Assembly: GCF_001625305.1 (NCBI RefSeq)
Contig: NW_017804353.1
Coordinates: 4,816,203-4,880,202 of the forward strand
Direction: 5' to 3'
Length of the DNA: 64,000 nt
DNA from: Branchiostoma belcheri
Taxonomy: Eukaryota > Chordata > Leptocardii > Amphioxiformes > Branchiostomatidae
Part shown: positions 1-9,092 of the stretch, piece by piece
Layout: each line of letters opens with the position of its first letter
Position numbering within the stretch: position 1 is the first letter of the stretch
Made by a program: the position numbers and the translations under genes
The notes under the pieces: model-generated
Database searches by the model: none
What the model saw: only the letters and a program-made list of their open reading frames with translations
Told to the model about the DNA's origin: nothing

Positions 1-573
1 TAGAAGTCAGTACGAACTCTGAAAGTCACGAGTCTCCCACACGAGCCGCCCTTCCCCACACCAGCCTCATGGGAAGATAGATTCCCCCCAGCGCCAGCCA
101 CATTTGCATGCCGTCGGAATCTTTCCGCCTTCAGCGACAATAATTAGTTTTTCATGCTTTCGTTGACATTCTCACTTTATTATCATTAGAGGTGTTAACA
201 GGCAGAGACACGCCGACAAAAAGGCGGGCTTTCCGGGGGAAAACGGTACTTCTGTAATTATGTTAATGAGGAGACGGTGGTGGAGGGGGATCTCAGAGCA
301 ACCCGCTTGCTACAGTCGGGGCGTTCGGCCTCGGCCAATAAGAAGGAAGGATTTAGGAATTTTGCTTCGGGCCGTTTCGCCTTTATCCTCCCTTCAGTAA
401 GTTCCAGGTCTTTAGTTTTGCACCCTGGGTAAAGGGGAGACCAACCGATCTTCTCACTCCGGCATGAAACAGTTTTTCTTCCAACCCGCAACCCCTCACC
501 CCCAAAACACCGCGCGCGCGCATGCGCTCTCAAGTCGTCAACAAATAGCGAAAACCCCCTCCGCCAACGACGT
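1..573. other. no gene seen, upstream edge
   Basis: I see no coding exon here. Short open frames on both strands show no domain, no convincing splice signals and no low-complexity protein pattern. The right edge carries the left target duplication (565-573) of the adjacent foldback element. Confidence 0.5.
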
Positions 574-782
574 TAGCCTCCTGTGCAGGCCTCCGGGAGG
601 TGGAAGTTTTGATACTGCGTTTTGTAGAATTTTTAACGCGTTCTTTTGCCGGCCATCCTGCAACCAGCCGCCCGGAGAAGGTTTGTACTCGCCACGGGAT
701 GGCCAGCAAAAGAACGCGTTAAAAATTCTACTAAACGCAGTATCAAAACTCCCACCCGCCCGGAGGCCTGCACAGGAGGCTA
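574..782. mobile_element. foldback (MITE-like) element with 9-bp target duplication
   Basis: Long imperfect inverted repeat: the left arm (about 574-658) is mirrored by the right arm (about 699-782). Arms begin TAGCCTCCTGTGCAGG and end with its reverse complement. The flanks CAACGACGT (565-573) and CAACGACAT (783-791) match at 8 of 9 positions, as expected for a 9-bp target-site duplication. There is no transposase, so it would be non-autonomous. A 9-bp duplication is typical of Mutator-like elements; the assignment to that superfamily is inference. Open frames that cross it are by-products of the hairpin. Confidence 0.8.
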
Positions 783-1157
783 CAACGACATGCGCAGAGG
801 AAACGCGGCGCATAAAATATACAGTCCCATCTGGTGATCACAAAGCATTCAGCACATAATTAAAAGCGGTCAGGAGAACGGCGGGAATCAATATGATCCC
901 CCCGATGGCTCTCCAATATCTATTAAACGTTGATAGCTCACAGCACTCCCGACAAATCAAAGCGCGGCACTGACTGCGCGGATTTCGCGCGCCTCGCCGG
1001 GGCAAAGCTCGCGGGAAAATTGACGACGTTATCGGGCTAATCCAGCCGCCGCCCACTCCCCGCACAATGGAGAGAAAATAGCGGGACGTTACGCAGCACT
1101 TTCACCGGGTTTACAGGCACAGGGGTCGGGTTGAAATGATAGGCGGGAGTTTTAAGA
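783..1157. other. intergenic, no gene seen
   Basis: No supported coding or RNA gene. The last nine bases (1149-1157, GTTTTAAGA) are the left target duplication of the next foldback element. Confidence 0.5.
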
Positions 1158-1432
1158 TAGCCTGGGTGCCATCCTATTTGTATGCCGGGGCTCCCATACT
1201 CTAGCCTGAGTGTCAGCTTTTTTAGCTGTCGTCCGCTCCGGCTCTTGGGGAGTAGACGAAAGCTAAAGAGGCTGACACTCAGGCTATCCATACTCACTCC
1301 CTAAAAAATGTCTGGAAAAATCATTTTGGTTTGGTTTGGTTTCCAGTCGATTCAGATCTAACCGTCTCCAGACTATTTCTTAGGAAGCGAGTGTGGGAGC
1401 CCCGGCATACAAATAGCATGGCACCTAGGCTA
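1158..1432. mobile_element. nested foldback element with 9-bp target duplication
   Basis: The outer arms (about 1158-1200 and 1393-1432) are near-perfect reverse complements beginning TAGCCTGGGTGCCAT at the left and TAGCCTAGGTGCCAT at the right. An inner inverted repeat (about 1202-1225 against 1265-1287) uses a GCCTGAGTGTCAGC core. The identical 9-mers GTTTTAAGA at 1149-1157 and 1433-1441 form a clean target-site duplication. No coding capacity. Probably a Mutator-like MITE, by duplication length only. Confidence 0.85.
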
Positions 1433-2454
1433 GTTTTAAGAGGAGTTGGTGGCGGAATTTGAAAGCTGTTTTTTGGGGGTACACAAACTTAAACAGGAAC
1501 GACCGGAACAAGAAAATCATCAACGTCCCTGCAAAAAGAGCGCATGTTATCGTTTGCTCGAAATATACGTTGTAAAATTTACTTGTGTTATATAAATCAT
1601 ACGTGTTATTACAAAATGCCATACATTACAAAGCACACATTCATGGACATTCAAATGCAAGGCAATGGGCAGATTCATGGGAAGCGCAGGTTGCCTGGCG
1701 CAGAGTTGTGCAAAATTGCGTTTTGGACGCAGACAAGAGAAGGAGAGAAGCTGCAGTAGAGAAACGGCGACAGCGAAAGACGTAGCACCCCTAACTACAC
1801 AGCACACATGCAGCGTGTGTAACAGCTAGGGTCTAGGGCCCAGGGCAAGACTATCAATCCACACCCGAAGCCACATGAGAACTACAGAGGCGCATTGATA
1901 AGTCTGCTGAGAGACCGAATTAAAGTTGCCGAAGTAGTTCTGTAGCGTCCTCTGGCGGAAAGGCAGGGCGTGCATCCGTGCATCCTTCCTGACAATACGC
2001 AGTACCTATAATCTACAGTAACTCTCATTGAATGATAGGCTAATGGAATTTGAGGATGAGCTGGATAATTTCAACTTTAACATTATTCAAATCTGTGAAG
2101 CAAGAAGGAGAGGGATGTCTTGTCCATACTAGAAGCGGTGAATAAACTACATAGAGACAGCTTAACCACGGTAGTGATCAGGGAGCGAAAAATCTCTGGA
2201 AGTTTCCTTACCTCTGGAAGACGCCAGATTGTCGACGTGCGTACACTCCGACCTACAGCGCCGGTCTGAGCAAACTTGGCGAGACGAGGTGGTTTTCTTT
2301 GCCAGGAGAAGAATTTATAGCTGAACAGAAAAGTCATTTTCGCGAAACCCAAAAGGGCTTACGCCAGATGGTAGGTTTTAAGAGGCACACATCGTATATA
2401 TCTTGAATATCGTTGCTGTATATGCAAAAGTTTTGCAGATTTTCAAAATAACAT
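1433..2454. other. intergenic, repeat-derived in part
   Basis: No gene could be supported. Segment 1935-1970 is a near copy of 5751-5785 and carries a CTCF-like motif; it is listed separately. The short open frames lack splice context and family resemblance. Confidence 0.45.
1935..1970. repeat. dispersed repeat copy 1, CTCF-like core
   Basis: Matches 5751-5785 with few differences. The core read on the minus strand is TCCGCCAGAGGACGCTA, close to the vertebrate CTCF consensus CCNCNAGNNGGCGC. The copy lies left of the first sulfotransferase-like gene and its partner lies right of it, both in the same orientation. Regulatory function is inference; it could simply be an old transposon fragment. 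Confidence 0.4.
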
Positions 2455-3345
2455 CTGGTGAAGTATTCATTGTAACACATGTTAGCCATTTCTTAGCTTG
2501 AAAAATATCCATTTCAAAGGACTGGCCGCGGCCTTCAACGCACGTTAACACACCAGTACGGTTCAAACGTGAACTTTTGTTTGATGATTTTGCAAGTTCA
2601 TAACATAGAGGTTAATTAAGGCTAGGTCGAGCGCGACAAGACCCCTAACATGTTCCATAGGACCTGCTACTTGCCCTGAGTAACTACCACGCCAAGTACA
2701 ACACTCGTTAGAGCTGTTCTTGGCTCTTTACAACACACATTATGTATTTGGAGGACTATATCACAGGCGGGCGCTGAAAGCATATGTTTCTTCGAAATAT
2801 GATTTCAAAGATATTAAGGCCAATGACATTTGCAGACTCAAATGTGAAGAACCCAGTTGTAACAACATTTATATTGGAGAGACTGGCGAGCCATTAAGGA
2901 AAGGTACAAATAACATTGCACGAGTGAACTGTGTTGAACTTGGCACATTGCAGATCTGAGTTTCCTGCCAAAGCTTTCTCTTGCTTAAGAAACGTAGAAG
3001 CTTTGAAATGTTACACTAATATGGCAAAGAAACGCACGGCGCCTTAAAAGCTAAGTGTTTATTGTAGCATATGTTTGCCATTGCTTAAGGTTATGCTGCA
3101 ATGGGATATTCTATCTTAGGCAACTTGAAAAATGGTCACTTTCAAACCTGATCTCAACCGTATGTTAATACACCACTGTCATTCAAAAAGACTTCTGTTT
3201 TATCATATTGCAAGTTCATAACATAGAGGATTAAGGCTAGGAGCGGGCAAAGACCTCACCCATGTCTTCTAGGAAGCCCTGGCCAAGTACAACGCATTAC
3301 CACATCATGGCACATGCTACTCTTGGCTCTTTGCAACACACAGGT
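2455..3345 (+). mobile_element. retroelement relic with direct repeats, Penelope-like?
   Basis: Two diverged direct repeats can be aligned by eye. About 2455-2745 and about 3060-3345 share, in the same order, a TTGCCATTNCTTA-like block, GCAAGTTCATAACATAGAGG, a GGCTAGG block, CAAGTACAAC and CTTGGCTCTTTNCAACACAC. Between them is a GIY-YIG-like coding fragment. Direct terminal repeats next to a GIY-YIG endonuclease are known from Penelope-like retroelements, but no reverse transcriptase remains here, so the class is only inferred. Confidence 0.45.
2720..2959 (+). pseudogene. GIY-YIG endonuclease fragment
   Basis: A 79-codon open frame contains CRLKCEEPSCNNIYIGETGE, which matches the start of the GIY-YIG nuclease domains found at the C-terminus of Penelope-like retroelements (typical form: K-C-x-x-C-x-x-x-YIGETGR-x-L-x-x-R). 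The YIGETG segment is clear. The catalytic Arg and Glu further into the domain are absent because the frame ends at 2957-2959. No start context or splice sites support a cellular gene. Best read as a broken retroelement piece. Confidence 0.6.
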
Positions 3346-3587
3346 GGGGAATGGGTGTTTGGGTAGTGGGGATTGGGGGATTGTAGAAGTGGGAAGTAAT
3401 TTGGTCAACCTGTAAAACGTATGAATGCCAGGTTATATTTTCTCTTCATAAAATGATAAATCGGACATTGTCTTAACTTGTTTCGCTAGACGGATGATTT
3501 GTTACATAGACACTCAAATACGAAGACAGTTTTATACTACGTACAGTTAGGATTTTTCTTTCAGAATACCAGTGTCTCGTGGCACCA
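3346..3587. other. 3' flank of sulfotransferase-like gene
   Basis: G-rich (3346-3400) then AT-rich sequence downstream of the minus-strand stop at 3588. It probably includes the 3' UTR. No gene seen. Confidence 0.4.
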
Positions 3588-5676
3588 CTATCCGCTAAAT
3601 CTGTTGAATATAGAACGTGTGTAGTCTCTTCTCAATACAGGATCCCAACGTTGTCGTTCAGTCTTCATTTGGTCGCAAAACAGTTTATCAACACGAAAAA
3701 TTGGACCTTTGCTTGACCGTACTACATAATTAGGATTTTTCACCCTAGAATGACAAATCTTACTGACTACTTTGTTCGTCTTTTGATAGTTCTGTAACTC
3801 CTTTTGAAACCCAGCCCCTTCTTTGGTTATCTGTCTCGCAATTGCTTCCTTAAAGTGATTGTACAACAAATAATCAGCGTAATTATGTTCTATGAAATTT
3901 TGTCGCATCCTGTCGGTGATGTTGTATTGGGTCTTGCCGTAATTCGACCTCTTGGACGGTTGTACGCTGTCGTACATAATGTCCTCAACCGACCAGCACA
4001 TGCGCCGTCGAAGCAAGACCATCGATTGGTCAAACTGTTCGAGGATCATGACCAATGAGAAGTCTCTCTCAATGTTCCGGATGAAATTTTCAATGGCGGT
4101 CTTGTTTTCGTAGTCTTTTTCCTTTAGGCCGAGATCCCTCGCCATACAGTTCCGGTTACAGATATGATCCACAAAGTCTTTTCTTGTAGAGGGTCGATAG
4201 AGTTTGTCCCATCTCTTTGGATCCTCAAGGTATGTCAGCACCGGTGGTTTTGAACCAGCCGCCTCCCTCAGGCCTATGAAATACCTCTCCATCTTGAAGT
4301 ATTTGAACGAAGAACGAAGTCTTGACAACGGTTCTCTCAAGATGGCTACATACTTGGTGTTCTTCGGCATGAGTTTGTGGAAGCCGGTCCTGTTGTAGAT
4401 GGCGTGGTGGGCAAAAATGTTGGGGTAGCCTCTCGGTAGGGCCAGGTAGTCGCGCTTTGTGATGACGCCGGCTGTCCCGATGGAGGGCCGATCTCGTTCC
4501 CGGGGCAGTGCGACCGTCAGACGATGTTTGTGCCCGTACCTGAGGAAGACTTTCTGGACTGTGGTAGACCCGCACTTGTGAACCTTCATGAAGGCCACGT
4601 TGGTCTGGGGTTGTTGGCAGGGCGGCGGCGTCAGCTCCGCTACATGTGTGGAGCTGGAAAAAACATCAAAATAAATCACAGCCAGCAATATTTCAAGCTG
4701 CTTTGGGGGGGGGGGGTTCGGCCCCGGTTTTTTGGGGGGCACAAAGTCGGTCTTTCTGGTTACTGCCGTCCTAATTGAAATCCCTAGCGCGCTCTGAGCG
4801 GGAAGATTTGCGGCGAGCACACCCTTCCCTAGCGCCGTAGAGATTGGGGAGCCACGGCGGTCTTGTTCACCATGGTAGTTCAAACGACGGCAGACGGCAG
4901 ACGGCAGTCATTTTCAACTCGGAAACTAAATAATTTGGCCAGAAAAAACGTTTACAGCTGTCTCATCCAGTGTACATAACATTTAGACAACTGATAATGT
5001 CACAAATGTAGGTCTATAAACTGTATGCAATAAGATATAAACATTATAAAGGTGTAGGACAATCCAATTTTCATCAACAAATCGCATCAAAGGCAGACAA
5101 TATTACACTAAAGACGATTATCACTTTGATAATGAAGAATCGCAATACCTGAGTAAAGACGCTCTTTTTACACAACCCAGTGTTTTATTTACAGCCGACG
5201 TTTCGGTGACCGTCTGTCACCTTTCTCAGGGCAAGTTTGACTGGTCCACATTACACTGCAGCACAGGTGTCGCTGCTACAGATGCATTCCCAAACGTAAA
5301 ATATTTACCTGTTAGTAGGTTGTGCGGATAACCATCCTTTTAGCCTGGGACGCGTTTCACGTGATGTCACCAGGTTTTCCTCAAAGTGCAACAACAGAAA
5401 CAAAGCGATGACCAGTGCTGACGTCACCGACAGGAAAAATCTCCAGAGGTTCTGCCGTGTCCACAGAAATGTTACAATGGGTGGTTGTTCTTTGATGTTT
5501 TTCCTCAGATGCTTTGGCCTGCATGAAGATTCAGAAGAAAGATCTGTTACGAAGTGCACGTCGAGGACGGGTGTACTTGGCATGTAGATATTAGTTGAGA
5601 CAAAAGCGTTACGATTAGAACTAGAGAGAGTCCTTAGTCGTCCAGACCAATGGTAAACTTTCTGACAAATTGCCAC
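3588..5676 (-). CDS. galactose-3-O-sulfotransferase-like, copy A
   Basis: Two coding exons: 5676..5309 and 4653..3588. The donor CAG|GTAAAT and the acceptor TTTTTTCCAG|CTCC join in frame (phase 2, an AG|C serine codon) to give 477 aa ending TAA. Family knowledge: Gal3ST enzymes are Golgi type II membrane proteins that move sulfate from PAPS to the 3-OH of galactose on glycolipids and glycans. Seen here: a cytoplasmic N-tail, one hydrophobic segment (about 79-99, WRFFLSVTSALVIALFLLLH) and a short stem. The 5'-phosphosulfate loop KVHKCGSTT is at about 146-154, the 3'-phosphate motif VAILREPLSRLRSSFKYF at about 225-242, and AHHAIYNR between them. Substrate cannot be told. The start at 5676 is the first ATG; Met32 (5583) is an alternative. 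It lies in tandem with a paralogue at 7251-8448. Confidence 0.88.
5194..5229 (-). ncRNA. hammerhead-ribozyme-like motif
   Basis: Read on the minus strand from 5229 the segment runs CTGAGAAA, then a six-pair stem GGTGAC/GTCACC closed by AGACG, then CGAAACGTCGGC. This is the layout of a hammerhead core (CUGANGA, stem II, GAAAC, cleavage site after GUC), but the first box deviates from canonical CUGAUGA. Hammerheads with short stem III are known from terminal repeats of Penelope-like elements. It sits inside the intron of the first sulfotransferase-like gene, in the sense orientation. Stems I and III and self-cleavage are unproven. Confidence 0.4.
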
Positions 5677-5750
5677 CTAAACATCAACTTGGAGATTATA
5701 TACTAGAAACTGTTAGATTGCTAGCTGTCGCGTCCTACATGTATCACTAG

Positions 5751-5785
5751 TAGTTTTGTAGCGACCTCTGGCGGAAAGGCAGGCG
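5751..5785. repeat. dispersed repeat copy 2, CTCF-like core
   Basis: Near copy of 1935-1970 in the same orientation. The shared core is TAGCG(T/A)CCTCTGGCGGA followed by AAGGCAGG. Its minus-strand reading fits the CTCF consensus apart from one base near the 3' end. Placed just upstream of sulfotransferase-like copy A. Confidence 0.4.
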
Positions 5786-6096
5786 CTTTCAATTTTCATC
5801 GATCTTTCCCGATAATGTGAAAATGGTCCATAACTTCATTTAAGTTTTGACCTCCTGACCTCACAGTCTTATCTCATGGTCGGAGTTCTCGGAAACCAGG
5901 AATTGTCTGACTCATCGTAGCCTCGCCTCAAACAGATCGATAAGAACAGCTGGTTTTGCTTTTTGCTACGATTTTGCCTCAGCAACTGTAACTAACATAG
6001 ACGAGTGGAAATTGTGTGAACATTTCACCGACTTATAGCAAATCTTTTTGTCGGACGTAGCGGCAAAATGCTATAACTGAGTGCAACAAATTGTCT

Positions 6097-6127
6097 TTGT
6101 TCGTTTGTTTGTTTGTTTGTTTGTTTG
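6097..6127. repeat. (TTTG)n microsatellite
   Basis: About seven tandem TTTG units with one TTCG interruption near the left end. No other feature overlaps it. Confidence 0.9.
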
Positions 6128-7250
6128 AGCATTTGTGTACTCATGAAATACGTCCTGCTGGTCGTACCTTTTTTTCATTGAGGTCACAAGGGAAGACATC
6201 AGGGTCAGATAAAATATAACAAGCTAGATGACATGATTTAAGTCCTAATAAATCCATATACATACAGTGTGGATTGTTGTTGCCGGGTAACGACCAACTG
6301 CATGCGTTGTTATTGGGGAGGGGGGTGTTCAATATCGACTGACATTGCCAAGACCAATTGCAAACCAGCCTGCAATGTACAGTACCTACCTGCATCACCA
6401 TTGGTGCTAGCTAGATATACTAACATACAGCATCTCTATTGGGCATGGCATGGGAACGAAATTTAAGAGCTTTAAACAACGTTATACGCTCGTACCTTTC
6501 TCCAACTGTTGCCGGTCTCGCCATGCCGGAATGTGACGTGTAAGGAGACATATATAGCTGCGGCTGTGGAGGTCGAGCTCTGATGAACTTTATTTTGACG
6601 AGTCATATCGAAAGAGCTGGCTTGGGCGAAATGGATGCATAAGTAAGAAAGAAAGTCTAAGCTTCCATACAAAACGGTTTCCCATGCTTTTACCAGCAAA
6701 TACACTTTACAACTTAAAATTGAAAAGTAGATCACAAGTCAAACGCTAACGGCCTGCCTGATAGTTGATATGGGTTGATGCTTTGACCGTTTCTGTGCCT
6801 AGTATGAACCAGAGAAACATGATGCCGTCAGAATGTGAGATGTCCATATCATACACAGCTGTCATAACGGCATGCAGTACCATATACAAACATGGGGAGG
6901 GGGTGCTTCATAAAATCTTACTGTATTGATATGAGCGTATAAAACTAAATGGCAGTTTTATCAGTTTTTTAAAGTATCACAGAAGTTTGGGTCCTTTCGT
7001 AACTTGAGTAGCGAGGTAAATTCAACGTTAATATTTCCCCCAATTATGCTTAACGTACTCTGTTCCTTATTATGATGACATGGTATGTGTAATAACAAAC
7101 TATAGGAATTCTGAAAGATCAGTTTAATGAAGTCACAAAGACTACGAATAGCATGATAAAACAATTATTTACACAAATGGAATAGCCACGATTTTAAAAA
7201 GACTCCTGTCATATACACAACGTCTGGTTTACCGTAATATTTACAAGAAA

Positions 7251-8448
7251 TTAAGGCACTCTGAGAGAGGCCTTTCGTCGGCCATCGTTTTTCTTCATGG
7301 TTTTGTATCTTTTGCGAAACATCCTGTCCCAGAATTGCCGTTCTTGTCGTATCAAGGTACAGAAATGGTTGTAGATGCGGATTCTCTGGTTCCACGGACT
7401 CGGTCCCAGTATGAAACTTTTCGGTCTCGTTACCGTGTGGCAGTTTCTACCGATAACGGCGTTTATTCTCTTAAAATGTTGCAATTCGGGGTCAAAGTCT
7501 TTCCCTTCTTTCTTGATTTTGCCCAAAAGTACCGCTTTAAAATGTTTGTACAGCAAATAATCCGCATAATTTTCCTCGATGAAATTTTGTCGTCTGTCTT
7601 CTGTGATGACGTCATGTTTTCTGTACCGCGCTCTTCTTGACCAATATAAATTGTCGTAGATGATGTCCTCGAACAGCCAGCACATACGACGCCGTAACAA
7701 GATCAGCGATTGGTCGAAATGCTCCAGGATCATGACCAATGAAAAGTCTCGGTCAATACTACGGATGAATTTGTCAATGGCGCTTCTGTTATCAAAATCC
7801 TCCTCTTGAAGTCCAAGATCTCTTGACATACAATTCCTAATGCAAATATGATCTGCAAAATCTCTATCTTTAGGAGGAACATAGACACTATTCCACTTTT
7901 TCACATTATCCAGATATGTTACAACTGGAGACCCTTTTCCTGTTTCATTCAGAAGTCCCGGAAAGTATCTTTCCATCCGAAAGTAGTGGAATGCTGACAA
8001 CAATCTAGAGACCGGCTCTCTTAACACTGTTACGAACTTCGTGTCTTTTTTCATCAACTTCAGTAGTTGAGTCCGGTTGTAGGTGCCGTGGTGGGCGAAC
8101 ATGTCCCAGCGAGCTCCGCCCGGAGGCGGTTCGTAGTCGTCCCGGGTGATGATGCCGTCGTGCCCGATGGTGGGCCCGTCTCTTCCCCGGGGGAGCGCGA
8201 CGTTCAGACGATGGGTGAACCCGAAGCGGAGAAAACTCCTCTGGAGTGTTGTGGAGCCGCACTTGTGCACCTTGATGAAGGCTATACTCGTGTGCTTGGC
8301 GCAGTTTTGCGTGTCGGTAGAACGGGTGGTGTGTACTACGATAGTTCTGTGGGAGTGAGTACTAGTGGTGCTGGCCTCTGCAGTCGTCCACGATTGCGAT
8401 GTGTTGCCAATGGAGTCATGTTTCTCGCTTTGGGTGGTCTGAAGAAGT
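7251..8448 (-). CDS. galactose-3-O-sulfotransferase-like, copy B, catalytic exon
   Basis: One large exon from acceptor CTGATCAG|ACTTC (first base 8448) to TAA at 7251. It enters in phase 2, exactly as in copy A, and encodes about 398 residues. It begins with a Ser/Thr-rich stem of about 60 residues (8448-8290), then the PAPS-binding loop FIKVHKCGSTTLQRSFLRFG, AHHGTYNR, and the 3'-phosphate motif VTVLREPVSRLLSAFHYF. Motif order and spacing follow copy A throughout, including MERYF, CMSRDLGL and RRRMCW, so the two are tandem duplicates on one strand. The N-terminal anchor must come from an upstream exon; the likely one (8927-9092) reads out of frame part way through. The catalytic part has no stop or gap. 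Acceptor sugar unknown. Confidence 0.82.
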
Positions 8449-8926
8449 CTGATCAGAGAAAAAACATAAGCAATCTAATTACAGAAATTCCTGATACTTG
8501 TTTTGCACTGAAGAATGTTTCAATTAGTTTAACGTCCATCAAAATATCATCATTGATGCGTGTTAGGAGTTTGATAAAAACCCAGTACAACATTGTCACG
8601 TCGTCTAAGATACTGGAATACTGCCAGTGATGACTGGAATACTGCCACAGACAAGTGTTACTGTTAGCACGGTGCAAGTCGCTGACTGTGACTAAATGCG
8701 CAGAACAATCGCAACCTTAACTGAATCCTAGTACATTGTACATGTAGTAGTAGGCATCCTATCATCTCAAGAGATGATGGTAGCATTCTAGGTCTGGTGT
8801 TGTGGCCGTGTGCAGCGTCTGGTTTGCCTAGCCCTATCTCCGCATGACAGTCCCGGTCACAGCTAGGAACAAGAAAGTTGAGATCACTGAATCCTACCTA
8901 TATCTATGAAAAAGTCAGATTCGTAC
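8449..8926 (-). other. intron of copy B
   Basis: Lies between the proposed anchor-exon donor (AACAA|GTACGA, GT at 8926-8925) and the acceptor at 8450-8449. No other exon seen. Confidence 0.4.
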
Positions 8927-9092
8927 TTGTTGGTGGTTGTTTCCTTCCCTGCCCGCCTTGGTTGCTGCCATGTGACAGACTTCCACTGCAGGCGGACGGT
9001 GAAGACGGTGTACCCGGCCCAGCAGCAGGGCCAGCACCACGGGCAGGGAGTACTTCCACAGCCGGGACGGGCCGGTCACACATCCGCACGGA
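8927..9092 (-). CDS. possible membrane-anchor exon of copy B, frame break
   Basis: One minus-strand frame encodes RLWKYSLPVVLALLLG, a plausible type II signal anchor. A second frame, one base later, encodes GYTVFTVRLQWKSVTWQQP and reaches a donor (AACAA|GTACGA) in phase 2, the phase needed to join the catalytic exon at 8448. The two halves meet near 9013-9018, in the run read CTGGGCCGGGTAC on the minus strand, so a one-base indel separates them. This may be an assembly error, an allele or a decayed exon. No start codon was found in the anchor frame close by, so a further upstream exon is likely. Exon limits at the left of the gene (near 9092) are approximate. Confidence 0.35.

Larger units (their letters stand above)
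5677..7250. other. spacer between tandem sulfotransferase genes
   Basis: Should hold the 5' UTR and promoter of copy A (near 5680-6000) and the 3' UTR of copy B (near 7000-7250). I see no further exon. It contains the second copy of the CTCF-like repeat (5751-5785) and a TTTG microsatellite. The short open frames at 6141-6735 look random. Confidence 0.45.

Noticed and set aside
464..859. 131-codon plus-strand frame and its minus-strand partner
   Set aside because: Both run through the foldback element 574-782, and the open frames mirror each other because of the inverted repeat.
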